Assembly (NCBI GenBank): GCA_013433145.1
Contig: CM024171.1
Span: 10,044,065 to 10,108,064, forward strand
Direction of reading: 5' to 3'
DNA: 64,000 nucleotides
Origin: Ascaris suum
Taxonomy: Eukaryota > Nematoda > Chromadorea > Rhabditida > Ascarididae
Position 1 is the stretch's first letter; each line of letters opens with the position of its first letter. The position numbers were made by a program, and so were the translations under genes. A model generated the notes under the pieces. The model had not been told where the DNA came from, did no database searches, and worked only from the letters and a program-made list of their open reading frames with translations. Shown piece by piece: positions 1-12,579 of the stretch.

Positions 1-8
1 ATTTGATA

Positions 9-162
9 GCTCTTCACAATCATATTTGCCGTAAAACCACTAAACTGCATCCAGGACATTTTAATAAATCATTGCAATGAGAACTTTTCTGGGTTCAAAA
101 ACAACCCATATCTCAGCACCATTTTTTGTCAAACTATGGGATATTTTGTTTGCGCTGACTTT
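9..162. repeat. 154-bp direct repeat, copy 1
   Basis: This segment recurs at 620-773 with a single mismatch (T at 59, C at 670). Homology stops sharply at both ends, so these are complete copies of a duplicated block and not fragments of a longer repeat. It holds only short chance reading frames. The near identity implies a recent duplication or an assembly artefact. Confidence 0.9.
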
Positions 163-619
163 CTCAGAAAGTGCACGCACTTTCTCTCACTACGAGGGTA
201 TATCTTTATTTCGTAATGAGTTGAAGAGGTCTTTACCTTGTTGGTGTATACTTCTCCTGTGACATTCGGTTTATTTACTCCACAGTCAGTTCCGCCCATT
301 TATTCATTCGTCGGCAATGCAACAATCATCAACCGATTTTTATGATCACACCTCGATAGTATGTGAAAACATATAGTTAGTTTTTCTTTCACCCGATTAT
401 TTTTGCGTGTTTAGGAAGGATCTTATTCCTTTGCTTTCCTGCTCATTTCACTCACTTTTCACTTTCCAAAGGTTTTGCGCACAAATGCCATTCTGGCGTA
501 TCTTAATCGTATTAATCTTTTCTGTCTTGATCATAGTGTACTCACAAATTTGTATAAAATTGCCAGCGTTCGAAGGCAGTTTCCATTATTCTTTCGTGAA
601 TAGGAAGCACATTACCATT

Positions 620-773
620 GCTCTTCACAATCATATTTGCCGTAAAACCACTAAACTGCATCCAGGACACTTTAATAAATCATTGCAATGAGAACTTTTC
701 TGGGTTCAAAAACAACCCATATCTCAGCACCATTTTTTGTCAAACTATGGGATATTTTGTTTGCGCTGACTTT
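620..773. repeat. 154-bp direct repeat, copy 2
   Basis: Second copy of the block at 9-162, 611 bases away in the same orientation and 153/154 identical. No terminal inverted repeats or obvious target-site duplication are visible at its edges. Confidence 0.9.
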
Positions 774-2770
774 ATCATGTGCCGTGATAAGAACAACGAT
801 CCACTGTTCAATCACGGCGGCTTCTCCATATAGCCCAGCAAACATATGAACTATTTAATGCTCAAAGAGTCGTGAGGAAGGATTTACCGGATGGGGGTTT
901 GAATTCTCTCTGCAAAAATTACCTCTCTTGCCCTAGGTCTTCTTTCGGGAATATGAAACAAATCAACAAATCATCCACGATCGTATCGTAAATCAACATG
1001 ATCTTGTAACCAGACGTTTCAGAGTAGTGATGTCAACAAAGAAGAGTGCAGAAATGGTGTCGCTACTCGCGCTTCATAGCGGCTCGTGGAGCCGTCGCAC
1101 GGCAAAAAAGGCTAGCCGCCTCTGCGGCGCCAGGAATGAAATCGAGGTGCATCAAGCGGAAACAGCAAAGCAAAAACGAGCGCCTCAATAGAAGTAAGAT
1201 GGCGTTGCATGCATTAGAAGAAACTGAAGGCGAAGCTGGGCCGGGCAACGGAAGTTACCCAAATCCAGCTCTGCCATCCCGCTGCTGAATTGGACCGGGG
1301 AGTAGCCTTGGTCAGGAGCTCAGGGAGCTCTTTGTCGTCGAAGTTTACAACTATAATCGTGCTTCCTTTCGTCTATCTTATTGCCTTGCTCCCCTATTTA
1401 CAATATTGTATTTTCTGCCAATACTCACATCTCCCCTAATCAAGTAGCTGATTCTGCACAAAATTCCGGTTGCATCGGCCGAGCGAATTGCTGAAAATAA
1501 GTTCTTACACTCTTCGCTTGAATGATATTTTCTTTGTTCAGTACAAATGGGATCTTGAGGCCAAGCTCCCAAGACTGCATTGCTGCATACTGCCTTTGTG
1601 AACGAACTTCGAAAAACGTAAGCCGTGATTGTCAATGATGAAGGAATATGCGGCTATATGTCTTGATTCTAGGATTATCTCGCACGTACACATTATCTTT
1701 ATTTCACGCGATCCTCTTATTTGCCCTCTCTACTAAGCCATTCTCGCCTGGGCTTTTCAAGGAGATCAGCAATAAACAGACGACGATAACAGTGGCGAAC
1801 GCCATCAAGAAGTTTAGCACATGGGACACATTCCTCCCTCGGTTCACATAATATCTTCAGGTATAACCTACTTCAGAACATCAAGTAAAATATCAGTGTG
1901 GCAGTGTGATAAGAGCTGCAGCCTTCATCGTCTAGAATGCTCTGATCCTTTTGAAGTCAGGGCGCACAACATTGAGCAACAAATACATTCAAAAGTAAAA
2001 ATGTGCTAGAAGAGGCAACAATGCTCTTCAGTCTCATCAGCGGGCAGCTCACAATTCGGGATAGAAAACCGACATACTAGTTGCACGTTTGTTTCGACGT
2101 CAACAGAGCTGATAAAGGCGATAATAGAACCCAATAGTGGAAGACGACGATAAATAGCAATACAGTTCAGTCTACTCGGTCACCTAAATTTTATGATGCA
2201 TCGTCTTTGTTTATGTGATTTCTGCAAGTGCTGCGAGAAGCCCCACTCTTCGTTCGTTCTGTTTACTTATTTGTCGTCTGAGATAATAACAAGGCCTTGG
2301 ATTGGTTTCCCTGTAACTTTGGTCCGACTGACCGAAAAGAATAGGAAATGGGTGACATTAATGCTGTCTATGTGGTTTCGTAAGTTCCGATTTGCAAAGC
2401 ACATTGTGACGAAATTGCTAATGTGAATGTGAGCGTCGGCGTGGTAGTGTATATAATACAGAAGTTTCAAACAGAAGACCAATAAGAGTAATGACATTCG
2501 GACCCATAACCGATACCAAAGTGTAGTTTACACTGTCACTACTAAGGTAAATTGGTGAAATTCGCTTACGGTTGTTGGAAGCCATAGGCGTCGAACTGTG
2601 CCGGAAATTTGCATGCATTTTTCTGCTACGCTAAGTTTAGCGGCTGCAGTGGAGAAAAATGAATGTTCTTTTGCCTGCGCTGCAAAGTACGAAATGGATA
2701 TGCTGAGTACAGATTCGGCTAAAAAGAAGTCGGGGAATTGGCAACGTAAATGACTACAATGAACGGTTGC
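774..2770. other. Stretch without a supportable gene
   Basis: No recognisable gene. A GC-richer patch lies around 1050-1290. One weak minus-strand exon candidate spans 1582 to 1429: it is open, follows a TATGCAG acceptor and ends at a GTGAGT donor, but has no partner exons and no recognised family. Confidence 0.5.
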
Positions 2771-2772
2771 GC

Positions 2773-4300
2773 TGTAGAAGATCGGCATTGGCTAACTCGT
2801 TTGGAGTTAGCGCTGTGCCACTTTTCTCCTGTGCTTCTCTTCTGTCATGCTGCCTATCTGTTCTTCACTGTGTTTTGCTGTCTGTTTATTTGTGAGATTG
2901 TCTGATTATTTGTAGGTACACAGGTAATATTTTTTTCCTGGGTTCTTGATAAATTCGTCTCAAAATGTGTAGTCTCGTCCACATTGAGAGTTTGAACTGA
3001 AGCCCGAAACTGTGTTGACATCTGTGGCTTAACAGTAGCAGGCGTTGCTGGAGCGAGGAGAGCGGACATCTGAAGCTATCGGAATTGCTGCTCCCTATGA
3101 ATTGGCTCATCAGTTCATGATAACGAAGAGAGCTTTCCAAGTCTCTCCGTAGGGCACTGTCAAGCAACTGAAAGAGCCGCTAGGTTAAGACAGATCGGTG
3201 TTTGCCTGTCGCTACACCTACGTAAGAACTAACCCGACACTGGGACTTTAAAGACTATACAGCGACGCTAAAGCGTTGTAAGCAGATGACAGAACTCACC
3301 GCCGTCACCCCGGGCAGGTTGATTGTCTAGCATGGATCTGCGGCCTCCATTCCCCTTCACCCCTCGCGAAGACACTAAAATTCGCACCTGAGCTTCGCAA
3401 AATGGAGAAAAAAGCAGGATCTTTCCCTGAACATAAGGCTGCCTGGTCGGTAAATTCTGTTGGAACCCATCAAGAATGCTGCGGTCAGAAATAGCAGCAG
3501 GAACTACATACCGTACGCGCCTTTGCCTCATGCACACTGTGAAGAATTGCAGTGAGCCAAGGAAAGCGAGTCCCTCAGAAAGATGCGAGTTCCTCAGAAA
3601 CATGCAAATTCTCTTAATGCTATTATCGCGTTCACCAGCATATTTCGGCAACGGAAAAGGCTGTCTGCTGACCGCAAGCTGCGTGTTGGTTCCTAGGACG
3701 TTGCAGCAAGGTGTGGTGTCTTCATTCCATGAGGCTGATCCGGAAGAACAAGGGTGAAGATGCTAGCTCACTGCTACGTTCGTTGGCCGCCACTGGACAC
3801 AGACATAGAAAATCTTGCCAAAGATTGCACCGGACGCACAGCAGCGGCGAAGAGCCTTATCAAAGTCAAGCCGGACGCCTGGTTGAAGCTGGCCTCTGCA
3901 TGGAATCGAATATATGCTGATTTCACAGGAGCTCTTAATGCAAGTTTTCATCTCCGCATCCTGACTGCTGATGTAAACGACTCAAAATCACACAGATGAA
4001 CTTCGTTTCAAAATTCGTCAACGCAAACATTGACGTCGTCTACGCCAAAGATTGCAGAGGGCTAAAAAGTGCCTGAACCTGTGTGATTATGATGCCATCG
4101 CCCTAAATCCGTCATGAGTGTCTCCTCCATCGGTCAATATGCATTTGTCATGATCGGCCTCCTCTCCTTGTGGATCAGGAAGAGGATTCAGAGCGTTCCT
4201 AACCCGAAAGGGGAAGCGTTGTAGAAGATGACCACGCACTGAATCATTTGAAGTTAGAGCAGTGACACAGGTTTTCCCCTGTTTCTCTGCAGGTATGATG
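2773..4300 (+). mobile_element. Degenerate Ty3/Gypsy LTR retrotransposon remnant
   Basis: The best-preserved part is an integrase fragment at 3640-3999. Downstream of it is a purine run (4206-4218, GAAAGGGGAAGCG), then TGTAGAAGATG at 4220, as expected for a polypurine tract followed by the start of a 3' LTR. A related TGTAGAAGAT sequence begins at 2773, and about 70 bases after each point can be aligned at roughly 70 percent by eye, suggesting 5' and 3' LTR remnants. The order integrase, purine tract, LTR on the plus strand is correct for this class. Reverse transcriptase, RNase H and protease were not found, so the element is heavily deleted. Outer boundaries are uncertain. Confidence 0.5.
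3640..3999 (+). pseudogene. Ty3/Gypsy integrase fragment, frameshifted
   Basis: Conceptual translation gives the pattern of a retrotransposon integrase N-terminus. A CVLVPRTLQQ segment leads in, then KMLAHCYVRWPPLDTDIE, a degraded zinc-finger cysteine pair, and YADFTGALN. The last carries the first aspartate of the integrase catalytic core (family form: HIDFAGP). The lead-in and the rest are in different frames, with the shift near 3750. The second core aspartate region is barely recognisable after about 3990 and homology then ends. The fragment is non-functional. Family assignment rests on motif order and spacing recalled from Ty3/Gypsy integrases. Confidence 0.7.
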
Positions 4301-4309
4301 CAATTCACA

Positions 4310-5510
4310 TCTCTTTATGTGCTTCATAGTGGGTGTCATTCTATGAAGCTGTTCCGATCGCAAGATCTGTTTGGAATACTAACAAATATTCATCATCAAA
4401 CGCCCTCACTACTCGAGTGACATTACGACAACGTGGGAAGGGTGCAGCACGCAAGCACAAAACCTTCTCATTTCCAGTGCTTTTTAAATTAACAGTATCC
4501 TTCTGAAACGCAGCTGCCGGCAATTTTTAACCGTGGTATTGAATGGTGTGATTACATACAGAGACTAACAACCGCCATTTCTGTACTGCCCACACTTCTT
4601 ACATGGAGCAGTTATCAGAATTCTCTATTTTCCAACTCTCGGCAGCTGTTCCACTGCAAAGCCTAATTTAGCGGAGATAAGACCTGAAAGATAAGTTGAG
4701 GTAACCAAGTGAGGACTCCAAATAAACAGAAGACGTGTTCTCTGAGCGCTTACCGCGGCCTGCTACACTCCTCTCTTTTCCTAATCATTTGTCATATGCC
4801 TCGCGAGGATTTTTCCTTTGCTTATCCATCTTCACTTCGCCCATTCAGTTCTCTTCCTAACAAGCTTTCATATTGGCGCATATAATTATAGACGAATTTG
4901 AAATTTCGTACCAAATATGGAAGATGTAAACTGACTACACAAAAAACTAATGGCACGGGTCTGTGTAATGGGCCTCCACAATTGACGGCTGCAAGAATCC
5001 AGGTGCCAGCAGCGGAGCAGCAAATGACCAAGACGCAAATGGCAGGAGAGCAATTAACTTGGATGCAGGCAGATGCTGTAAGCATGAGGGGAACAAGTGG
5101 GTCGACAGGACGATCGCGGAGCTAAACGGCCAGCGGTGCTCTCCCATGCCCTCGTGCCGCAACACCGCGTCGTAATCTACGATTGGACAGAACGGGAAGG
5201 CTTTTGCATCAATAACATTTTATTGTGTCATGGTTGACTGAATGTGATTATCATAGGCAGTTATCACAGAGTTCAAATCGCCCTGTTTTTTTCTTTCGTT
5301 TTTTTTCCCCAACAGGACATACTTGCTTGTGTGATCATTTATGAACAATAACTGATGCTAATGTGCGCAATTTGTTCGGGATCGATTTCCCACGAACAAA
5401 CCGAGCCTCGACCAATGAACCCATTTTCGCTGGATTGTCCGATGCTACGCTAGATATTTGATGACTGTTTCATGTCTGCAACCTAAAGACGGGTCAGGCA
5501 CATGACTGTT
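4310..5510. other. Stretch without a supportable gene
   Basis: Only short overlapping reading frames without splice context or recognisable motifs. A slightly GC-richer block at 4940-5160 is open in several frames on both strands, which argues against any one frame being selected. Confidence 0.5.
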
Positions 5511-5514
5511 GCGC

Positions 5515-5617
<103 letters not shown>

Positions 5618-5627
5618 ATTACCGGAT

Positions 5628-5699
5628 AAATAAGACAGAAAAATTACCGGGATGGAAGCGCGAGGGAAATAATGCAGTGTATTGCGACAACAAAAATTC

Positions 5700-5782
<83 letters not shown>

Positions 5783-5930
5783 TTGAATCCTTGAACCGCC
5801 CAGTGGAATCCTTGATAACACTGGTACGTGATACTAAATATCTCAATGTATAGAATTTTCGTTGTCGCAATTTTTTTACACTGCATTATTTCCTTCGCGC
5901 TTCCATCCCGGTAATTTTTCTGTCTTATTT
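5628..5930. mobile_element. Foldback/MITE-like inverted repeat with (TA)n loop
   Basis: The left arm is 5628-5700 and the right arm 5852-5930, in inverse orientation. Starting from AAATAAGACAGAAAAATTAC the arms match over 73 bases. They differ by two substitutions and a six-base A insertion present only in the right arm. The loop is 151 bases: a (TA)n array (5703-5780) plus about 70 unique bases. Outside the left arm is another (TA)n array. The layout suits a nonautonomous hairpin element inserted into, or generating, TA repeats. TA is also the target of Tc1/mariner elements, but no transposase is present and that link is inference. Confidence 0.75.
5703..5780. repeat. (TA)n microsatellite, second array
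   Basis: About 39 uninterrupted TA units located in the loop between the two arms of the inverted repeat. Confidence 0.97.
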
Positions 5931-6205
5931 GTAGATTCAAATGTAAAAAAGGCTGATGCATGTTAAATCCGACCAGAATTTCCATCCCTATTTTGCCATG
6001 CCGGAATCGTCTGTGGTGAAGTTGCCTTTCAGACTGATTTCGCGCTTTTTTGATTTCATGGAGCTTCCCTTGATTTTTCTGAAGCGCTTGCTCTTCAGTC
6101 GTTTCGTGCAAAGAGTGCACTTACAATAGTGAAGAGGCAAACTTTTTTGACGAATAATTCCAGGCATATAAAGACATGTAAACAAGACACATAAACTTCA
6201 TAAAT

Positions 6206-9200
6206 TCAGACTGTTTTCGCTGCAGCGAAGCCTATTCTCTGCTTTCCAACGTCGTGAACGAGGCAGTACTGTCTGATAAACGGATCGCCGAGAATCCACG
6301 CTGGGCTGTAGCCACCGAAATCGAAGTTGAACATCCCGACACTGCACAAATCCTCTCCGAGCTGAAATGACGCAAAACTGCAGGAGAAGTATGTACCGAC
6401 CCTTCACTAATATTTTGCTTTGCTTATGTAAGCATGTCAACACATTGAGGTTTTTTTTGGCAACGGATCCAACTTGAGCCGTAGCCACCGAAATTGAATT
6501 CAAATATACTACGTCGCATACGAAGTCGCGCTGCATCCTTCGACTCTATGAAGTTCCTCGGGAAATGTTCGAAGGAGGCAACATTATGTCCTCAACAGAT
6601 AAGGGAACGTTTAGTTCTGAAGTTCAGGGACCAACTCAAGACTGAAATGTACCATCATACAAAGCGCATGAAGACTAACGACATTCAGAATATTGAGTAA
6701 AACGTTCGGAGAGACTTAAGCCGAACATCCATCTGCTCACGAAGTGAAAACGTTTGTTTACTAGCATGTACAAGCAAATGAAGATCATGATCAGTCTGGA
6801 AAAGACAGCACATTTAGCTTAAGTAAGCCTTCATCACTAATAGTCACGGACATCAAAAGGACCTTTTGTTGGAAGCGAGGAGGCGATTCTGAGCCCATAG
6901 AAGAGGCACCAACTCAGTTATAGAAAATCTCGATAGTCCACCTAATAAAAATCGGGCGGGATCCTGATGTTTTAGGTGAACCACTAATTAATACTGAGAA
7001 AGATCCGACGGAGTAACCACGCAAAAAAATTGACGACATCGACGTCTCATCCATGCGATGAATTAACTGTGTGAATGAGAAGGGAACACCCCATGTAGCA
7101 CCACTGCTTCGTATAAATCAACAGTGCGGAAATCTGATGATCGAAGAGGCGCATACCTGAAGGCGGTAGTTGACTGGCTCAATTTCATACTTGTAGTCGC
7201 CAATATAAAAAGCGATGTTCTTCAGCGTATTCTGCGATTCACAAGGGATAAAATAAACACCGCTGAACATGCTGTACTGAAATGAATGTTATAATTTTGC
7301 AAAGAAATGATTTCCTTAACAAAAAAAAAAAAAAAAATACTGTTGTCATTTTTAGGGAGATATCATTTATGCAATCATTATCGAGTTTTTTATGTTTATG
7401 GGAAAACCAAATCTCGTAGATGTTGCAATGGTATGAAAATATGGTTTTTCTTTCGAAGAGACGCTGAAACAGCTCATGAAAATGGATTTTGCTGTTTATC
7501 CTCATAGAAAATGCCCTTCGGCATTGAGAGGCAATCTGCGCCGGTTTCATATGCCCTTTTGCGACCTTTTAAAAACCTCTTGTACGACCTCAGAATAAGA
7601 GGTCTCTCGAATCGGTCTAATTGCTCTCTAATCGCCTCCTGCTCTGCCTCGAATAAAAGTAGAAAACGCGGATGACTATTTATGTGTTCATTTAATTCGG
7701 ATTCAGCCGCTGCTGTTTAAAAGTAAACCATTGTATACGGTGTAACACTCTGAAAATGAACATCTCGGGGACCTTATCTGTCTTTCCACGTTTTCTTAAA
7801 TCGTATATTTATGCGAATGCTTATAAACGGATTTTGACAGAATTCAGGTGAATGACTGAATAGCACTCTTCAACAACGGCATTATCAATAAGACCGAATC
7901 TGAACAATCGAAGACAGGGTAATTCTAATGTAGAATGAGCCCAACAGCAGGGAATCACGTAATCTGCAGATAAAGTGAACAGGACAAACGGTGCAGAGTT
8001 TTTCGATGAAACTGACCGATGCATTGAGCTCGGCAGCAATGTTGTCCAGGATGTATTTCGGTCCCCCCACGAATGAAGTACCAGTGTCAGCAACGACCTC
8101 CCATCCCTTGTTGTTCAGATAGTCACCTATGCCAACTGCTTTCATGCGGTACTGCCAATAGCCAGCCATTGAAAGCTGCTGATAGGCGATCACCGGCCCA
8201 CAATGCTCATTGTCGAAACCACCGTATGTGAACTGGCCACCGTAAACGTTCTGTTGAAGTCCCTAGAATATACGCCATAACAGTGAAACTGAACACGATG
8301 TTTTCCACTCATCTTTATGCGATGTTAACACTTGTTTCTGTACTGTCGGCTTACTGCCAAAATTTAGAAAATATGGTTTTCTTTCCGTTTTATAATGGAG
8401 GGATGCAGGAGTGATTGTGAACGCTCTACTCAGGGCTTCAAGTGCGCGGAACCTCTCAAAAATACTACGTTGCACTGGAGTCGCAAACTACCCAGTCACT
8501 TCCAAGCTTAATTAACAAACCGCTTCATGCCACTTCCCTTTTGAACTAGAGGAAGAGGGGGGAGGGATTACCCTATAAAAGCAATTTCGCTCCCTAGGAA
8601 TGACGTTTCGCATATTCTATAAATGGAAAAGAATCAGTGACAGCAAGTTCGCTCATTAGCAGTGCTACCTCATTTGCTTCACCCGATATATTTTTTTCAA
8701 ATGCATACAAATTCCGAGCAACCTTCGTCTGCAACCACACAGTGAAGATTGGTTCGTCGAGAAGACCTTGAGCAATGGCGTTCATTACTGGCGGCGGAAC
8801 AAAATTGTCGGCGTAATAGGTGAATCCAAGGCCAAGTATACCATCAAGAGGATCCTCATCGAATCCAAACGTAAAGACGGCTTGTCCAAACACTTGGTTG
8901 GGGACTTGCAATTGTGTGTCGTCTTCATCTCCGAACTGCAAAGTCTACAGTCGTTAGGAGCCTTGATATTCAATACATATTATGATGCTTCGACGCTTAC
9001 CTCAAATTCACTCTACGAAATATTAGCACTTAACTAGTCCATGTTTGAACGATGGAAACACATGTGCTCAACTTCAATATTTATCAATGCCTTGTCATTC
9101 GCGTTAATGAAATGCATTGTCATCTAATTCGTCCAAAACTTTATCATGTATTTTTCCAAATGAAGAGACCAAAACTTTATCAACTGATTCCATCGAATAA

Positions 9201-12200
9201 AATAGTTCCTCTTTAGCCCACCCTACCCTCCCCCTAATCCACCCCTCTTAGGCTTCGTTGGTGCACTTGAATGTTACGATGGTTGCTTCATGTTAGCAGA
9301 GTGCACCGGAGAAGTTCTCTCCGTTTTCTGTAAAGCTTTGCTAAACTTCGTCGTCAAGTTTGCAAGGAGTCTTTCTAATGAATACGACGGTTCATTTGTT
9401 GCGTAGAAATATTCCTTCATTTAAATCTGTTTGCTAGCGCCTTTGCTTGTAAGCGGTCTTGTTCCCAACGATGAAGATTCCTTGGGCGAGCGATTTTCCA
9501 TGGAGGATATAGGGCTAATTTTCAGCGAAAATAACGAATGCAGTGGAATCGTCTTTGTTAGCCGAATGACCACCTAATGGCATACTTATAATTTTTTGCG
9601 ACGTGTCTTAGTCGCCTTTTGCATATTGTTGCAATGCCCGCGACCCCCCCCCCCCCCAATTCCTGCCTGCTGCCACCACTATACAGTTTGTCGCGTTTCA
9701 TCGCGACAACTGCAGTCATCTCCAACAGTAAGTTAATAGAAGGTGATAACATCACGGCACGTCACGAAATCACGAATCATTGCATCATTGGGCACTGTGA
9801 CTGCGTGTTTTTTCCTGTGCAAAGATATATGCTGTTCAGAATAGCAAAACTCTTCACTTCCGAGGAAACAGCTGCATCATCAGTCAATCTGAAGGTAATG
9901 AGAACTCAGAGAAAACAATATTAAATGCCGATGGAGCTTTTCTTTACAGTCCCGTTCCAAGCTCATGACAAGGCAAAAAGCATCCTAACAAGTAACAGAT
10001 GGAACTCAAACGAGTTCATTTCCTGTATGTTTTGTTTTGTTTTGTGCCCTTTGCAGCCCAACACTATTTGGAAGGTGCTCGCCTTCGCAAGACAGTCGTC
10101 CAGATAATGCCACCTAATCTCAACTCAAAAATTTACTTCTATAGTGGGATGTATTCTGAAGAAAGTCACTATGAGAATGAGCTCATCACTAAAAGCACGA
10201 ACTACCACAAGATTGTCGCTGCTAAGGCTAGCGTGTCATAACCCGCAAACAGAAAAGGCCATACCGTGACGGTGTCCTTCCCATAGAAACCATAAGCATT
10301 TGACCCGTCGCCGTATTCTGCGCTCCACGTTCGCCCGTCAGTGCTATACGTGCTTGATTTCAATGAGTCGAAACGACGCTTGAAGCCGCATGCGTAACTT
10401 GAACATGATGAATCAGGAATCCAGAAATTGGAAGAACCAGTGTCGAGGACGACGGTGAACAATTGTGTGGGTGGCGTGCCAATTGTGATATTGCCGACGT
10501 ACTCCAAATCATCGTAGTCGTTCACCTGAGCAGAACAGTTCTAGAGGACAGCATGAATAAAGCTTACAAAAGCGACCGTTTATGCCTTTCCGCTTCCCCC
10601 ATTTTTTGCCATCTAAGGACCACGTCATGCCAGGAAACCTTCTTAATGATTGTTCTGATCGAAATCGATAATGTGCTGATCAAAACGTTGCAAACAATGA
10701 GATTCCGACTGGTGTTGCAAAATGACGTAATAACATCACTGCTGTCGATATCCTTACACAGAGTGTTCGCATTTATAAGATTCGGCACCTCCACAGTTGC
10801 GAAGGAATGTTCGAAAAGGCTGAAATTTATAGGAGAAAAAATCCATTGGTGCAGAAGTTGTGCACTTGTGAAAGATTTTGTGGTCGTCAAAGATTCACAT
10901 CAAACCCGGAAATATGGACCATTTAGTTACAGCAGACCGAATTGGTGAGAAGAAACAAAAATGCGCTTCGCAGACGTGCCGAGACTTGCAACTAGGCATC
11001 TCTTTCGGCAGAAATGTTACTACAGGTTCATTCGCTCAGTGGCCCTGTTTTTCGAGACGATTTCCCAGCTAGCTCAAAGTGCTTTCCACCTTCCTCAGAC
11101 TCTGCACGTGAAATACGGTTGCTCAGCCAAGCGAACGAATTGAATCAACATAACAATGAAACGGAACGTCTGAACACAATGGTTTCCAATTTACCCCTCT
11201 TCAGAGTGGTCGTGCTCAAAGGATATTCGTATTTTCACCACATTCTCTCGGACATGATGAACGAGCATGAGCTCAATACGAAAAACGCGAAGTGCGATTC
11301 TCATGAAAGTGCGTATACCACATGCCAAATACTAACATAAAGAAAATGGTGAATTTTCCATTCACTTCATCCGCTGTCTTGGTTCCAAGTCAGCGAATTT
11401 TCATCTTCATTTATAAACTTTTCTAACTGGACTCGTCTTACCGACAAATATGGATTCGATAATAAGTTCATAGATTTCAGAGCGGCAAGGTCAAAACTGC
11501 TACTTTTTCTCTGATGCGTGCAGCATTTTTTTAATCACTGGTGGTGGTTCCGCCTCCTTTTTGGTAGCATGATAGGCGTTGCAATTCACGGGCTGTGTGA
11601 AATTTCTCGATGCCCCTATCGAAGAGAAGATGCATCTTCAACACAAGTTCCGTTTGCAGTCGAAATTTTATCCGATTTCACTCGACCAAACGCCCAATTT
11701 TTCGATCTTTTTGCTTGAGAGCGAAACATATTTTATATCTGATACCTCCCATCGATTATTTACCAAATTATTGAAAACATTCAGCTTTCAACGAAGTTCA
11801 GGATGCATTCAAACGGCCCGGATAGAATATATCTCGCCTAGCACCGCTCTTCTTTTGTGCTTGCACATGGGCGAGTGACGCTCACTCAGTCTGTCCGACA
11901 GTGTTAATTCAGGAGTCACTAGACTGAAAGTTGAAGTTTTCGTGCATATCACCACTGCAGGAAAGAGACTGTTCTGTTTCATGCGACCCATCCAAATAGC
12001 ATGGTCAATTCAGGTATCATAGTGATGTTCTGCGCATTTGATTACTTCTTGGCCGCTCAAGAACCTCTTGACCAAACGAAGAGAATGAGGAAGCGCATCG
12101 TATCGCCTCGTGTTTATTCTACCAAACCTGCTGCATAGTTGCATGCAAATTTTCTTTTCTTTAGGAGCCAACAATGCTTTTGATGAGCACCAAACAATTT

Positions 12201-12532
12201 AAATGTTAATACGGGAAAACTTTGAATCTCTTGTTTCTGGAGCCCGCGAGTTGGAGTGTCGAGGTGCACGGATACATACGCTCTGCGCTCGCATGCGATG
12301 CAGTCCACGACTAAGAGAAAAAAGCGCTTACTCCTTGACTTCCAATAGCGCGGTCAAGCTGGTCATTTGACTTTAACTTCTTCATGCGGAGCGCCTCCTT
12401 CATTCGCTGATGTTCCTCCCACTTTCCTTCTCGCATAAGCCGAATCCTCCGCGTCTCAATGTGCTTTAGAGGCACACGTGTGACGACTGCAGCTGCGACC
12501 GTAAAACAGGTGAGAAGGATGAGCGGCTTCAT
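6206..12532 (-). CDS. Secreted pepsin-like aspartic protease, gene A
   Basis: Six exons (minus strand): 12532-12332, 10525-10265, 8935-8723, 8262-8017, 7276-7157, 6361-6206. All junctions are phase 0 and the product is 398 residues, usual for the family. Exon 1 encodes a signal peptide (MKPLILLTCFTVAAA) and a basic propeptide. Exon 2 opens the mature enzyme with the nematode asp hallmark VNDYDDLEYVGNITIGTP, then the first catalytic DTGS (Asp95) and the flap tyrosine in YGDGS (Tyr138). Exon 4 carries the second catalytic DTGTS (Asp284). Exon 6 holds GGYSPAWILGDPFIRQY and the stop. Both active-site aspartates are intact, so activity is expected. The family works in acidic gut or lysosomal compartments; in blood-feeding worms such enzymes digest host protein. 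Introns are 460-1806 bases. An equally built paralogue lies upstream on the same strand. Confidence 0.9.
6462..6512 (-). pseudogene. Decayed aspartic protease last-exon fragment inside intron 5 of gene A
   Basis: Within intron 5 of gene A the minus strand reads EFNFGGYGSSWI, matching the conserved FDFGGYGPSWI segment of the family's last exon. Homology fades on both sides and no splice site borders it. It is a relic of another copy's exon 6, only about 100 bases upstream of the functional exon 6. Confidence 0.7.
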
Positions 12533-12570
12533 TCGGCAAGGCAGACAGACCTAATGCTAGCCAGTACTCT

Positions 12571-12579
12571 TTTATATAA
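12571..12579 (-). promoter_or_regulatory. Putative TATA box of protease gene A
   Basis: The minus strand reads CTTATATAAAAG about 40 bases upstream of the gene A start codon, a good TATA match at a plausible distance for a short 5' leader. The aligned position upstream of gene B no longer fits a TATA box. Confidence 0.5.

Noticed and set aside
168..186. Short palindrome GAAAGTG...CACTTTC
   Set aside because: A seven-base hairpin of this size is expected by chance and has no associated feature.
2886..3167. Minus-strand frame resembling a BEL/Pao polyprotein motif (LLDSALRRDLESSLRYHELM)
   Set aside because: Only one short motif is suggestive, no neighbouring retroelement domains follow in any frame, and the adjacent integrase remnant is on the other strand.
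10463..10948. 161-codon plus-strand reading frame
   Set aside because: It lies antisense to exon 2 and intron 1 of protease gene A, shows no recognisable motif, and is explained by the opposite-strand coding sequence.
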